Origin: Candidatus Heimdallarchaeota archaeon
Lineage (GTDB): Archaea; Asgardarchaeota; Heimdallarchaeia; Hodarchaeales; LC-3
Direction of reading: 5' to 3'
DNA length: 8,121 nucleotides
Assembly (NCBI GenBank): GCA_027364495.1
Contig: DAHXPE010000085.1
Location: 1-8,121 of the forward strand
Both the position numbers and the translations under genes were made by a program. Positions 1-5,982 of this stretch are shown here, in pieces; position 1 is the first letter of the stretch; each line of letters opens with the position of its first letter. The notes under the pieces were generated by a model. It saw nothing but the letters and a program-made list of their open reading frames with translations, made no database searches and was not told the DNA's origin.

Positions 1-83
1 CTACAGCGTTCTCAATAATTTAAAATTTAAAAAAATAAAAATAAGAAATAAAACAATCGAATAAAAATAAATTACTAACAAAA

Positions 84-90
84 CCTCCTT
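84..90 (-). promoter_or_regulatory. Strong Shine-Dalgarno-like site just downstream of the winged-helix gene
   Basis: On the minus strand the bases AAGGAGG lie 8 bases past the stop codon of the gene at 99-455. It is the best Shine-Dalgarno match in the window. The frame that follows opens with TTG at 81-79 and runs 26 codons to a TAG at 3-1, giving a very hydrophobic peptide (LVIYFYSIVLFLIFIF in its core) that could form one membrane helix. The gap between GGAGG and TTG is only 2 bases, which is too short for normal initiation, and no ATG or GTG start is well placed. It could be a coupled membrane micropeptide, a relic of a lost gene, or chance. Confidence 0.25.
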
Positions 91-98
91 TTCAGTTG

Positions 99-455
99 TT
101 AATAATATAAAAACTGACTGGACAAATCATATTTTGATTTATTTTTATTAACCCTTGCTAAGAACAAAGAATTATCAAAAACAGATGAATTAATCTTTTT
201 AGATTCTGTATTTAGAAAATAATTACCTTCATCTGATTTTTTAAGGACCGAATGTGATATCAATTTATTGAGAATAATTCTATATTCATATCGATGATTA
301 AATCGATCTTTCAAATATTTTTCACTGAAACCTGAACCATTATCAACAAATTTTAGAAAACTCATAATTGTCAAATAAGCGGACCGGTATTCTTTTTGTA
401 CTTGAATATCAGCCTCTGATTCGATTTCAAAATGAATATCTGTTAAAAAGCTCAT
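99..455 (-). CDS. Small winged-helix-like protein, putative transcription regulator
   Basis: The 118-residue protein has no strongly recognised family. The middle looks like a winged helix: a helix at about residues 22-37 (EYRSAYLTIMSFLKFV), a helix-turn-helix at about 43-68 (FSEKYLKDRF, then YEYRIILNKLISHSVL), and a hairpin 'wing' at about 70-82 (LKKSDEGNYFLN). The C-terminal 35 residues are polar and rich in Lys, Asn and Ser. I chose the ATG at 455 over the in-frame ATG at 470, because the bases between them (AAAGGAAGG) look like a ribosome binding site and a TATA-like box lies about 25 bp upstream of 455. It is divergent from the gene at 574, and the gap holds a near-perfect palindrome, so self-regulation is plausible. 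The DNA-binding role is inferred from predicted shape only. Confidence 0.6.
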   Translation of the reverse strand: MSFLTDIHFEIESEADIQVQKEYRSAYLTIMSFLKFVDNGSGFSEKYLKDRFNHRYEYRIILNKLISHSVLKKSDEGNYFLNTESKKINSSVFDNSLFLARVNKNKSKYDLSSQFLYY

Positions 456-475
456 AATCCTTCCTTTCATAATCG

Positions 476-483
476 TTTATAAA
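476..483 (-). promoter_or_regulatory. TATA-like box for the winged-helix gene
   Basis: The palindromic octamer TTTATAAA is centred about 25 bp upstream of the ATG at 455. That is the usual archaeal distance from TATA box to transcription start, so the mRNA would begin at or very near that ATG and be nearly leaderless. If so, the AAAGGAAGG between 457 and 467 would be outside the transcript. The two readings compete. Confidence 0.4.
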
Positions 484-487
484 ACCC

Positions 488-514
488 GACAAAATACTTG
501 GTTAATATTTTGTC
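488..514. promoter_or_regulatory. Inverted repeat, candidate operator
   Basis: Arms GACAAAATACT (488-498) and AATATTTTGTC (504-514) are reverse complements with a single mismatch, separated by 5 bases. A third, imperfect half-site, GTCAAAATA, follows at 512-520. The site sits just upstream of the TATA-like box at 476-483, between two divergent genes. This is the usual place for an operator bound by a dimeric winged-helix regulator, and the adjacent gene at 99-455 is the obvious candidate to bind it. The binding is inference. Confidence 0.45.
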
Positions 515-573
515 AAAATAAATTACAAAACTTAAAATTTTAAAAGATTTGATTTAAGAAATGGAGATATTAT

Positions 574-756
574 ATGCATTGTTCATTATGCGAAAAAGAA
601 ATTAGTAATTATTCTCCTTCTATACATGAATTATTAATCGATGAGAATCATGTTTATGAAATTTGTTTAAATTGTATCGATAAAATTATGAAATGGCAAC
701 AAAAATCTATTACAAAATTATTTCCGACTAAAGCACTTAAAAGGCGTTTTAATTGA
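574..756 (+). CDS. Small zinc-binding protein with two CxxC motifs
   Basis: The protein has 60 residues. Cys3-x2-Cys6 near the N-terminus and Cys31-x2-Cys34 in the middle form a four-cysteine zinc-binding site of the treble-clef or zinc-ribbon type. After the second pair come an amphipathic helix (IDKIMKWQQKSITKLF, about 35-50) and a basic tail (TKALKRRFN). From memory, short archaeal proteins with this layout, including a KWQ...KLFPTKA-like tail, recur in archaeal genomes without a known function; a role in nucleic-acid or ribosome contact is only a guess. The ATG is preceded by GGAG at 563-566 with a 7-base spacer, and by an AT-only palindrome, TTAAAATTTTAA, at 532-543 that could serve as the TATA box. 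It is divergent from the winged-helix gene. It is intact, with a normal start and stop. Confidence 0.8.
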   Translation: MHCSLCEKEISNYSPSIHELLIDENHVYEICLNCIDKIMKWQQKSITKLFPTKALKRRFN

Positions 757-773
757 CTTCAATTATAGCAAAT

Positions 774-809
774 AACAAATTATAAATATTGAATTATTTA
801 TAGTTTGTT
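774..809 (+). terminator. Hairpin after the CxxC gene
   Basis: The arms at 774-788 and 795-809 can pair over 15 bp, with one G-U wobble (780 with 803) and a 6-base loop. The site begins 18 bases after the stop codon at 756 and is followed by a short T run. The stem is almost all A-U, so it is weak. The right arm overlaps the 3' end of the SET remnant on the other strand, so it may have served both genes as a terminator. Confidence 0.4.
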
Positions 810-1085
810 TTCATCAAACCAAATTATTCCATATGTAAAAGTTAGTTCTGTACCAAGTTTTATATTCTCTTTTGAATTATAAACAGTAATTCCTTGTCAT
901 TATTTTTGCTAAGTCTGACAATAGGACTCGAAGAGTGATTATACAGACTGGTGAAAATTACACACAAAGCTTTCTTTTCGATTCGTTTTTCAAATACTTA
1001 CTTTCTGTCTATTTTAGACTTTTTACTTATAATTTTAGTTGGTCAAATGAGCTAAATGTACATCCTTCAAAAAGTCTCACCAAGT
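798..1085 (-). pseudogene. Decayed SET-domain protein (putative protein lysine methyltransferase)
   Basis: Minus-strand frames give fragments that join into the C-terminal half of a SET domain. One frame (997-893) reads ALCVIFTSLYNHSSSPIVRL and then SKNNDK; this is the SET 'xxLYNHSxxPN' element, which forms part of the AdoMet and active-site pocket. At about 893 one base is missing, and the next frame continues GITVYNSKENIKLGTELTF and then TYGIIWFDE to a TAA at 798. This matches the closing SET element, 'I..A..dIk.GeELT.sYG'. A third frame further upstream (about 1085-1030) reads LFEGCTFSSFDQLKL, compatible with the middle of the domain. Stops at 1027-1029 and 998-1000 interrupt it. The N-terminal GxG motif was not found; the likely region is 1090-1200. 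The substrate is unknown. The core assignment is good, but the upstream limit is uncertain. Confidence 0.7.
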
Positions 1086-1215
1086 TATTGATTTAATTAA
1101 GCATATGATGTCATAAATCTTATTAATTGGATTATCTTCTTGAAAAAAAAGAAGACTGAATTAAAAATTAGCTGTTCAATTCTCAAACTATTTATATTCC
1201 AAATGTACTACTTAA

Positions 1216-1839
1216 ATGGAGATTAAGAATAAAATGACATATCCAAAATTTAGCCTGTATGACTTATTAGTTAAGGATGAAGTAAAAGCGCTAATTTTTG
1301 ATAAATTTGGTCAAAAACATCATTTTCGATTATTCCCCTATAAACAGAACATATTTGGTGCATTTGAAGCTTATATTTATAGTTCAATTGACGTTAGATA
1401 TCAATCAAAGAAATTTAAAAACCTGGTATTAACGGAGGAAGATAAAAGAGTTGTGTTATTTGCATTTATGCACCGTGATTCATTGGGAACTCCAGATGGA
1501 ATGGGTGATTTCCCCGTTCTAACTCAATTTATAGGAGCTTTGAGTCCAGGTTCTAGTGAGGATAATTACATTTTTGATCGATCATTACTTCTAAAATTAT
1601 ATAAAGAAACAAATCTTCTAAAATTAAATAATAATTCAAAAGCTCAAATCAATGAAAAAGTTCCATTACCTAAATCATTAATTAAGATACTTTCACTTTC
1701 TATGTCTTATTGCTATTTCGACAAGGTTTCAATATTGAACGGTTCAATATGTGTTAATTGTGCTCGAGAATTGCAAGATGCTGGTTATGACGTTCCAAAA
1801 GATTTTATTTCGGAAATTATTTCTACAAAATCAATTTAG
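1216..1839 (+). CDS. Unrecognised 207-residue protein
   Basis: I do not recognise a family. The protein appears soluble, with no signal peptide or membrane segment. Visible features are a mixed N-terminal half, a Gly/Pro-rich conserved-looking loop at about 87-113 (HRDSLGTPDGMGDFP, then FIGALSPGSS), a Lys/Asn-rich linker near 137-148, and a C-terminal part with Cys166 and a single Cys179-x2-Cys182 (CVNC). One CxxC is only half of a typical zinc site; Cys166 and a His could complete it. The ATG at 1216 is about 22 bp from a TATA-like box (TTTATATT, 1191-1198), so a near-leaderless start is possible. The ATG at 1234 is an alternative and has GGAG at 1218-1221, but 12 bases away. It lies upstream of the ACMSD remnant and kynureninase on the same strand, but a hairpin and a 116-base gap separate it from the remnant. 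It is open throughout, so likely functional. Confidence 0.6.
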   Translation: MEIKNKMTYPKFSLYDLLVKDEVKALIFDKFGQKHHFRLFPYKQNIFGAFEAYIYSSIDVRYQSKKFKNLVLTEEDKRVVLFAFMHRDSLGTPDGMGDFPVLTQFIGALSPGSSEDNYIFDRSLLLKLYKETNLLKLNNNSKAQINEKVPLPKSLIKILSLSMSYCYFDKVSILNGSICVNCARELQDAGYDVPKDFISEIISTKSI

Positions 1840-1863
1840 CCACTTTTTTAATGGATGAATCAT

Positions 1864-1894
1864 AAAAAATATTTTAAAAACAAAAATATTTTTT
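1864..1894 (+). terminator. Hairpin after the 207-residue gene
   Basis: The arms AAAAAATATTTT (1864-1875) and AAAATATTTTTT (1883-1894) are a perfect 12-bp inverted repeat with a 7-base loop, starting 25 bases after the stop codon at 1839. The right arm ends in six T residues. This is the best terminator candidate between the unknown gene and the ACMSD remnant. Because the stem is all A-T, the T run may matter more than the fold, as is usual for archaeal termination. Confidence 0.5.
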
Positions 1895-1955
1895 CTTGTA
1901 ACGATTTAATTTACAGGTAACAAGATTACCATAAAATGGAAGATAATTAAGAAAA

Positions 1956-2570
1956 AAAGTTCCAAATTTTTTCTTAAAATTTGGTTATGGATGATTTGTT
2001 TCTTCAGATCAGTATAATCCTAACTATGCTAAAATTATGCCAAAAAATCATTTCTTTAGGGAAATTCAATCTAATTATTGGAATTCAGAAATTAGAATCT
2101 CAGAATATGAAAAAATGATGTAACTTATCAAGTTATCATTTGAAACTTCATTAGTCATCTATTCAATGATTTCTAGAAGAATTTTTGATGAACTTCCAAA
2201 CTTATTTGTAGCATTTATACATGGCGAAGATTTTTTCCAGAAAGAATAGGTGATTTTGAACACGGTTTTATTGTTAAACCCGATTTTTTGGCAATTGATA
2301 ATAAGAAAAATCCTGAAAATTATTTAGGAAAATTTGGGTCGATTCTTTAACTCATGATTCTAAACAATTACAATAAATATTGAGTAATTTGGTGAGGATA
2401 AAATAGCTCTTGGAACAGATTATCCGTTCCCGTCAGAAGAAGCAGAACCCGGAAAATTAATTTAGTCAATGGATTACTATTAAGACAAAAATGAAAATTA
2501 TTGAGATTTAATGCATTTGATTGGTCAGGAATTTCATAAGATAAATAGCAAAAATATACCTAAGATTTAA
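1956..2570 (+). pseudogene. Decayed ACMSD (2-amino-3-carboxymuconate-6-semialdehyde decarboxylase)
   Basis: The intact enzyme, a zinc amidohydrolase, decarboxylates ACMS in the kynurenine/3-hydroxyanthranilate route, diverting it from quinolinate and NAD. Three-frame reading recovers family blocks in the correct order: VPNFFLKFGYG (1959-1991); HFFREIQSNYWNSEIRISEY (2049-2108); DVTYQVI; SFETSLVIYSMISRRIFDEL onward to FIHGEDFF (2136-2237); PERIGDFEHGFIVKPDF, then NPENYLGKF; VDSLTHDSKQLQ; and GEDKIALGTDYPFPSEEAEP plus GKLI. These match animal and bacterial ACMSD as I remember them, including the catalytic His (HGxxFP, 2220) and the metal-ligand Asp (GTDYPFP, 2418). Damage: stops at 1992, 2374, 2463, 2481 and 2502; frame changes near 2117, 2236, 2334 and 2389; and loss at about 2136 of roughly a third of the protein, including the central metal-binding His. 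The N-terminal HxH motif is not visible. It cannot make an active enzyme. Confidence 0.88.
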
Positions 2571-2581
2571 ATTTTATTTCG

Positions 2582-2589
2582 AAATATAC
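2582..2589 (+). promoter_or_regulatory. TATA-like box for kynureninase
   Basis: AAATATAC lies about 25 bp upstream of the ATG at 2610, preceded by a CG-containing, purine-rich stretch (CGAA) that could act as a BRE. The spacing predicts a transcription start at or next to the ATG, so a leaderless message. There is no convincing Shine-Dalgarno site (only AAGGT at 2597-2601). If real, kynureninase has its own promoter inside or just after the ACMSD remnant, which explains how it stays expressed. Confidence 0.45.
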
Positions 2590-2609
2590 TATTATAAGGT
2601 CATTTTATA

Positions 2610-3869
2610 ATGGAATTCGAGCCCACTAAAGAATTTGCACTTAAAATGGATGAAGAAGATACATTAAAAGATTATAGAAAATTATTCTACTTTCCAAAGT
2701 TGCAAAACGGTCAAGATGTAATTTACTTTTGTAGTAACTCATTGGGACTACAACCTAAAGGAGTAAAAAGTCTCCTTGATAATGAACTGTTAATGTGGCA
2801 AATCCATGCTGTTGAAGGACACTTTAAGGGAACTAAATGGGTATCCTATCATGAATATGTAAGTAAATTAGCATCTCAAATGGTTGGCGCTAAAAAAGAA
2901 GAGGTAGTCATTATGAATACTTTAACCGTTAATTTGCATCTTATGATGATTTCTTTTTATAGACCTACTCCACAAAGATATAAAATACTCATTGAAAAAT
3001 CGGCTTTTCCTTCGGACCAATATGCTGTGAAAAGTCAAATCGAACTTCATGGTTATGACCCTAAGAATGCATTGATTGAAATTGCTCCTAGAACTGGTGA
3101 ACATGTTATCAGAACAGAAGATATAATTGAGACTATTCAAATTCATGGTAATGAAATTGCACTTATATTATTTCCAGGTGTTAATTATTTAACTGGTCAG
3201 GTCTTTGATTTTAAGACAATAACTAAAGTTGGTCATGATTATAATTGTGTTGTGGGTTTTGATTTAGCACACGCTTTTGCTAATGTTGAATTACGTCTTC
3301 ATGATTGGAACGTTGACTTTGCAGTATGGTGTACCTACAAATATGGTTGCGGAGGACCTGGCTCAATAGCTGGATGTTTTGTACATGTCAATAACATAGC
3401 TAAGAAATTACCAAGATTAGCTGGTTGGTGGGGTCATGATAAAGACACAAGATTTTTAATGGGCCCGGATTTTGTTCCAATCTCTTCAGCAGAAGGCTGG
3501 GCTCTTTCCAATCCACCTGTTTTTGCGATTACTCCATTAATTACTTCATTTGAAATAATTTTAAAGGCTAATATGGATAATTTATTCGCTAAAAGTAAAC
3601 TTTTGACAAATTACTTGGATTTTTTGATCACCAACCTTCATTCTAATAAAATTTTTATAACTCCAAAAGATCAATCAATGAGAGGTTGTCAAATTTCTAT
3701 ACATGTTAAAGAAAATGGAAAGCTATTGCATCAAGCATTAACTGATACTGGTATTATTTGCGATTGGCGTGAACCCGATGTTATTAGAGTTGCTCCTGCA
3801 CCATTATACAATAAATTTATAGAAGTTTATGAATTTATAGAAACGTTCAAATCTTTTTTACATAAATAA
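2610..3869 (+). CDS. kynU: Kynureninase
   Basis: This PLP-dependent fold-type I hydrolase cleaves kynurenine to anthranilate plus alanine, or 3-hydroxykynurenine to 3-hydroxyanthranilate plus alanine, in the cytoplasm. The 419-residue length is normal for the family. Motifs in order: CSNSLGLQP (41-49); SAFPSDQYA (131-139), part of the PLP site; FDLAHAFANVEL (217-228), with Asp218 expected to contact the pyridine nitrogen; CTYKYGCGGPGSIAG (241-255), where Lys244 should form the Schiff base; AGWWGHDKDTRF (271-282); and DWREPDVIRVAPAPLY (385-400), the C-terminal substrate/PLP arginine region. No key residue is missing. It starts 39 bp after the ACMSD remnant on the same strand, suggesting a former catabolic operon. 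It is convergent with the permease. Specificity for kynurenine versus 3-hydroxykynurenine cannot be decided, and no monooxygenase or dioxygenase gene is in view. Confidence 0.95.
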   Translation: MEFEPTKEFALKMDEEDTLKDYRKLFYFPKLQNGQDVIYFCSNSLGLQPKGVKSLLDNELLMWQIHAVEGHFKGTKWVSYHEYVSKLASQMVGAKKEEVVIMNTLTVNLHLMMISFYRPTPQRYKILIEKSAFPSDQYAVKSQIELHGYDPKNALIEIAPRTGEHVIRTEDIIETIQIHGNEIALILFPGVNYLTGQVFDFKTITKVGHDYNCVVGFDLAHAFANVELRLHDWNVDFAVWCTYKYGCGGPGSIAGCFVHVNNIAKKLPRLAGWWGHDKDTRFLMGPDFVPISSAEGWALSNPPVFAITPLITSFEIILKANMDNLFAKSKLLTNYLDFLITNLHSNKIFITPKDQSMRGCQISIHVKENGKLLHQALTDTGIICDWREPDVIRVAPAPLYNKFIEVYEFIETFKSFLHK

Positions 3870-3876
3870 ATATTTT

Positions 3877-4294
3877 CTAGAACGTCAATTCATTATATCT
3901 CTTCAGTACTTCTTGGTAGGCTTTTTCAGTGTCAAAATGTTCAAATTTAGAAATATTCGCAACTTCTTTAAGAATAAGAAAAAAGTTTATTTTTTATTTT
4001 TCCTTCATGACTGAGTTAATCTATAGTTCATATTTTCTTGGCAAAACGAGGACAACCAACAGAAATTAGGTGTGTTTTTGGCTTGTGTCCAAATTTGGCT
4101 AGTCAGAATGAATCTTTTATTGTCAGATGAGAGTTTAGCTTCTTCCAATACATATTATTACGCTTCAGTTAATTCACTGAATCCAATCTTAGTTTGATAT
4201 TTTCCATTGTTATATGAAGCTGACAAAAATCGCTGAAATTACTATTCTTCTTCTCTTTCATTCAATTTTTACATCAAATAGTTTTATCTGCCAT
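3877..4294 (-). pseudogene. Decayed gene of unknown family, probable N-terminal zinc finger
   Basis: Minus-strand reading from the ATG at 4294, 4 bases after the permease stop codon, gives a broken protein of roughly 140 residues. Pieces: MADKTI-stop-CKN-stop-MKEKKN, then SNFSDFCQLHITMEN; after a frameshift near 4205, GKYQTKIGFSELTEA, two TAA stops (4160-4155) and YVLEEAKLSSDNKRFILT; after another shift, KFGHKPKTHLISVGCPRFAKK (4096-4034, of which the last residues overlap the next frame); then KYEL, a stop, and a run ending in ISKFEHFDTEKAYQEVLKRY to a TAG at 3877. If the second TGA replaced a Cys codon, the start would form C-x2-C-x12-C-x2-H, a plausible zinc finger. The tight spacing suggests that it was once co-transcribed with the permease. 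I cannot name the family. Protein-like composition in consecutive blocks argues against random sequence. Confidence 0.6.
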
Positions 4295-4298
4295 TTTT

Positions 4299-5726
4299 TT
4301 ATTGATAAAAATTAGTTTTGATATATTTAACGTTTTTACTTGCCCATTTTATTATAAGACCTAATATAACCCAAATAATTGCAACATACCATGCCGTTGG
4401 TGAGTAGAGATATAAAAATACAGCAATCAAGAATTTACTAATCAAACCAGTAATAGGAAGAGCCGGAAAAAATGGTGTTTTAAAGGGAAAATTCCCTTTT
4501 CGTTTCCTTAGTATAATGGCAGAATAATTAACTAAAGTAAAAAGAAGAAGAAACATAACATCAGCAGAAGCAATAACATCGTTTAATGCTAGAAACACTA
4601 CGATAAATATGATTAATGTACCAGATCCCCAAATAGAGACCCATGGAGTTTTAGTTCTAGAATGAATTTTGAGGAATTGTTTAGGTAAATTATTGTCTCT
4701 AGAGAGAGCTAAAGCTACTCTGCTTGATGAATAAATTGTTGCATTTAGGGTTGCTATGGCTCCAAATATCATAGCAATTACCATAATTGGACCTAGTAAA
4801 AAATATAAATTACTACTTGCATTGATTAAACCTTCATCACCACCTGCAATTATTGTAGGTTCTAAATTTGCTGCTATAGCACTTAAGAATACTAATAAAT
4901 AAGTGAAAAATAAAGCAGTTAATGAAATAACAATTGCTTTAGGTATAGTCTTTTCAGGAGCAATAGCTTCTTCCCCAGCCTGGGCACAGATCTCATAACC
5001 TTCAAAAGCTATAAATAAAACACCCATGATTATAACAATAGGGGTAAGTGGCGATGAAAACATACCAGAGAAATAAGATATACTGTTTGGAGTTTCAAGA
5101 GCTCGAAAGATAGCAAGTATTGAAAAAACTATTAACACCCCTACCTGAACTAAGATGATTAGAAATTCAGCTCTACCTGTTGAACTAGCACCTCTATAGT
5201 TAATCCATAAGAAGAAAATTGCAATTATTATTGCAATAAAAGTGGATACAATACTCCAATGAATAGGAATAATAATGGTTATGTAAGTGTTTTCATTAGC
5301 ATTAAAAAACCATAAAATACCTTTATTAATAACTAAAATATAAAATGCACATGCAATGCTATGTCCGAGCCAACTAATCCATCCAGAAATAAAACCAATC
5401 GTCTCATTGGTTGCTTCCTTTACCCAAAGATAACCACCTCCAACTTCCGGAGAACCAGATGATAATTCTGCATAATTAAGTGCAGTAACCATAGAAATAA
5501 GATAGTTTAAAACTAAAGCTATAATTACTCCAGCCCCAATGACAGCTCCTGTATTTTTATCATACACGTAGCCCATAGTTGTTCCAGCTAAAATAAAAAT
5601 AGAAGCACCTACCATTGCACCATATCCGAGGAGTGCAACATGGAAAGTTCCCATCTCACGAGTTAATTCTACCTCTTTTGTTTCAAAGGAAACTGGGGTT
5701 GAAAATTGTTCTTCCTCATTACTCAA
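4299..5726 (-). CDS. APC-family amino-acid permease
   Basis: This inner-membrane secondary transporter of the amino acid-polyamine-organocation superfamily (AA_permease_2 type) has 475 residues and about 12 predicted membrane helices, at roughly 28-48, 60-83, 108-135, 152-174, 186-206, 229-247, 264-287, 308-336, 361-381, 387-406, 418-441 and 445-465. Signatures: the unwound helix 1 motif GYGAMVGASIFILAG (34-48); NYAELSSGSPEVGGGY (84-99); helix 6 with FIAFEGYEICAQAGEE (238-253) followed by PEKTIPKAI; and SSSRVALALSRDNNLP (333-348). The start is TTG at 5726: a stop codon lies 2 codons upstream, and the next in-frame ATG (5654) would remove part of the conserved LTREMGTF lead-in. It has no clear ribosome site. 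It is divergent from the Usp-like gene; pairing of such permeases with Usp domains is common in archaea. The substrate is unknown; an aromatic amino acid or kynurenine would fit the neighbourhood but is only a guess. Confidence 0.93.
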   Translation of the reverse strand: MSNEEEQFSTPVSFETKEVELTREMGTFHVALLGYGAMVGASIFILAGTTMGYVYDKNTGAVIGAGVIIALVLNYLISMVTALNYAELSSGSPEVGGGYLWVKEATNETIGFISGWISWLGHSIACAFYILVINKGILWFFNANENTYITIIIPIHWSIVSTFIAIIIAIFFLWINYRGASSTGRAEFLIILVQVGVLIVFSILAIFRALETPNSISYFSGMFSSPLTPIVIIMGVLFIAFEGYEICAQAGEEAIAPEKTIPKAIVISLTALFFTYLLVFLSAIAANLEPTIIAGGDEGLINASSNLYFLLGPIMVIAMIFGAIATLNATIYSSSRVALALSRDNNLPKQFLKIHSRTKTPWVSIWGSGTLIIFIVVFLALNDVIASADVMFLLLFTLVNYSAIILRKRKGNFPFKTPFFPALPITGLISKFLIAVFLYLYSPTAWYVAIIWVILGLIIKWASKNVKYIKTNFYQ

Positions 5727-5982
5727 ATAATATTACGCCAATGGTTTGAAGGTGAAATTACCTTTAGTAAAACTCAATTTTTTAACAAGATATTAATATT
5801 AATAAAATAACCTTTTTTTTTATTATTAAATAGATTTTATACTTATTAGACCATGAATCAATTTATATTTTTAAAAATTCATAAAATAAGCCGTAAGAAT
5901 AATATTTAAACGAGAAAATTAAATATTTAAAATCAAAACATAAAAAAGCAAATTGTTCAAATTTTGTTATGGATTCTTAATT
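5727..5982. promoter_or_regulatory. Divergent control region between permease and Usp gene
   Basis: This 256-base, extremely AT-rich gap must carry promoters for both divergent genes. It contains a perfect palindrome TTAATATTAA at 5793-5802, which could be the permease TATA element or an operator, and a T run at 5813-5821. On the Usp side, AAATATTTAAAA at 5921-5932 is the likeliest TATA box, placing transcription near 5950 with a leader of about 30 bases. I found no RNA gene or open frame here. Confidence 0.45.
5901..5931. repeat. Paired AATATTTAAA motif, candidate operator at the Usp promoter
   Basis: AATATTTAAA occurs at 5901-5910 and again at 5922-5931, exactly 21 bp apart, which is two helical turns. 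The same bases also form a 9-bp perfect inverted repeat (5901-5909 with 5919-5927). Two protein-binding sites on one face of the helix, or one TATA box plus a duplicate, would both look like this. In such AT-rich DNA, chance repeats are common, so confidence is moderate at best. Confidence 0.35.

Noticed and set aside
456..470. ATG at 470 as start of the winged-helix gene
   Set aside because: The added codons spell AAAGGAAGG, which is better read as a ribosome site, and the TATA-like box fits the ATG at 455.
774..1894. AT-rich inverted repeats as a CRISPR or mobile-element signature
   Set aside because: They are isolated hairpins next to gene ends, with no repeat-spacer periodicity, no transposase and no target-site duplication.
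2922..3146. 74-codon open frame on the minus strand inside kynureninase
   Set aside because: It is antisense to a clear, conserved coding gene and has no recognisable protein features or ribosome site.
4255..4294. Recoding of TGA as selenocysteine or tryptophan in the gene after the permease
   Set aside because: Later frameshifts and two consecutive TAA codons show that the gene is broken anyway, and no SECIS-like hairpin was apparent.
5953..5982. TTG at 5953 as start of the Usp gene
   Set aside because: It has no ribosome site, and its 10 extra residues are unlike a Usp N-terminus; the ATG at 5983 is better.
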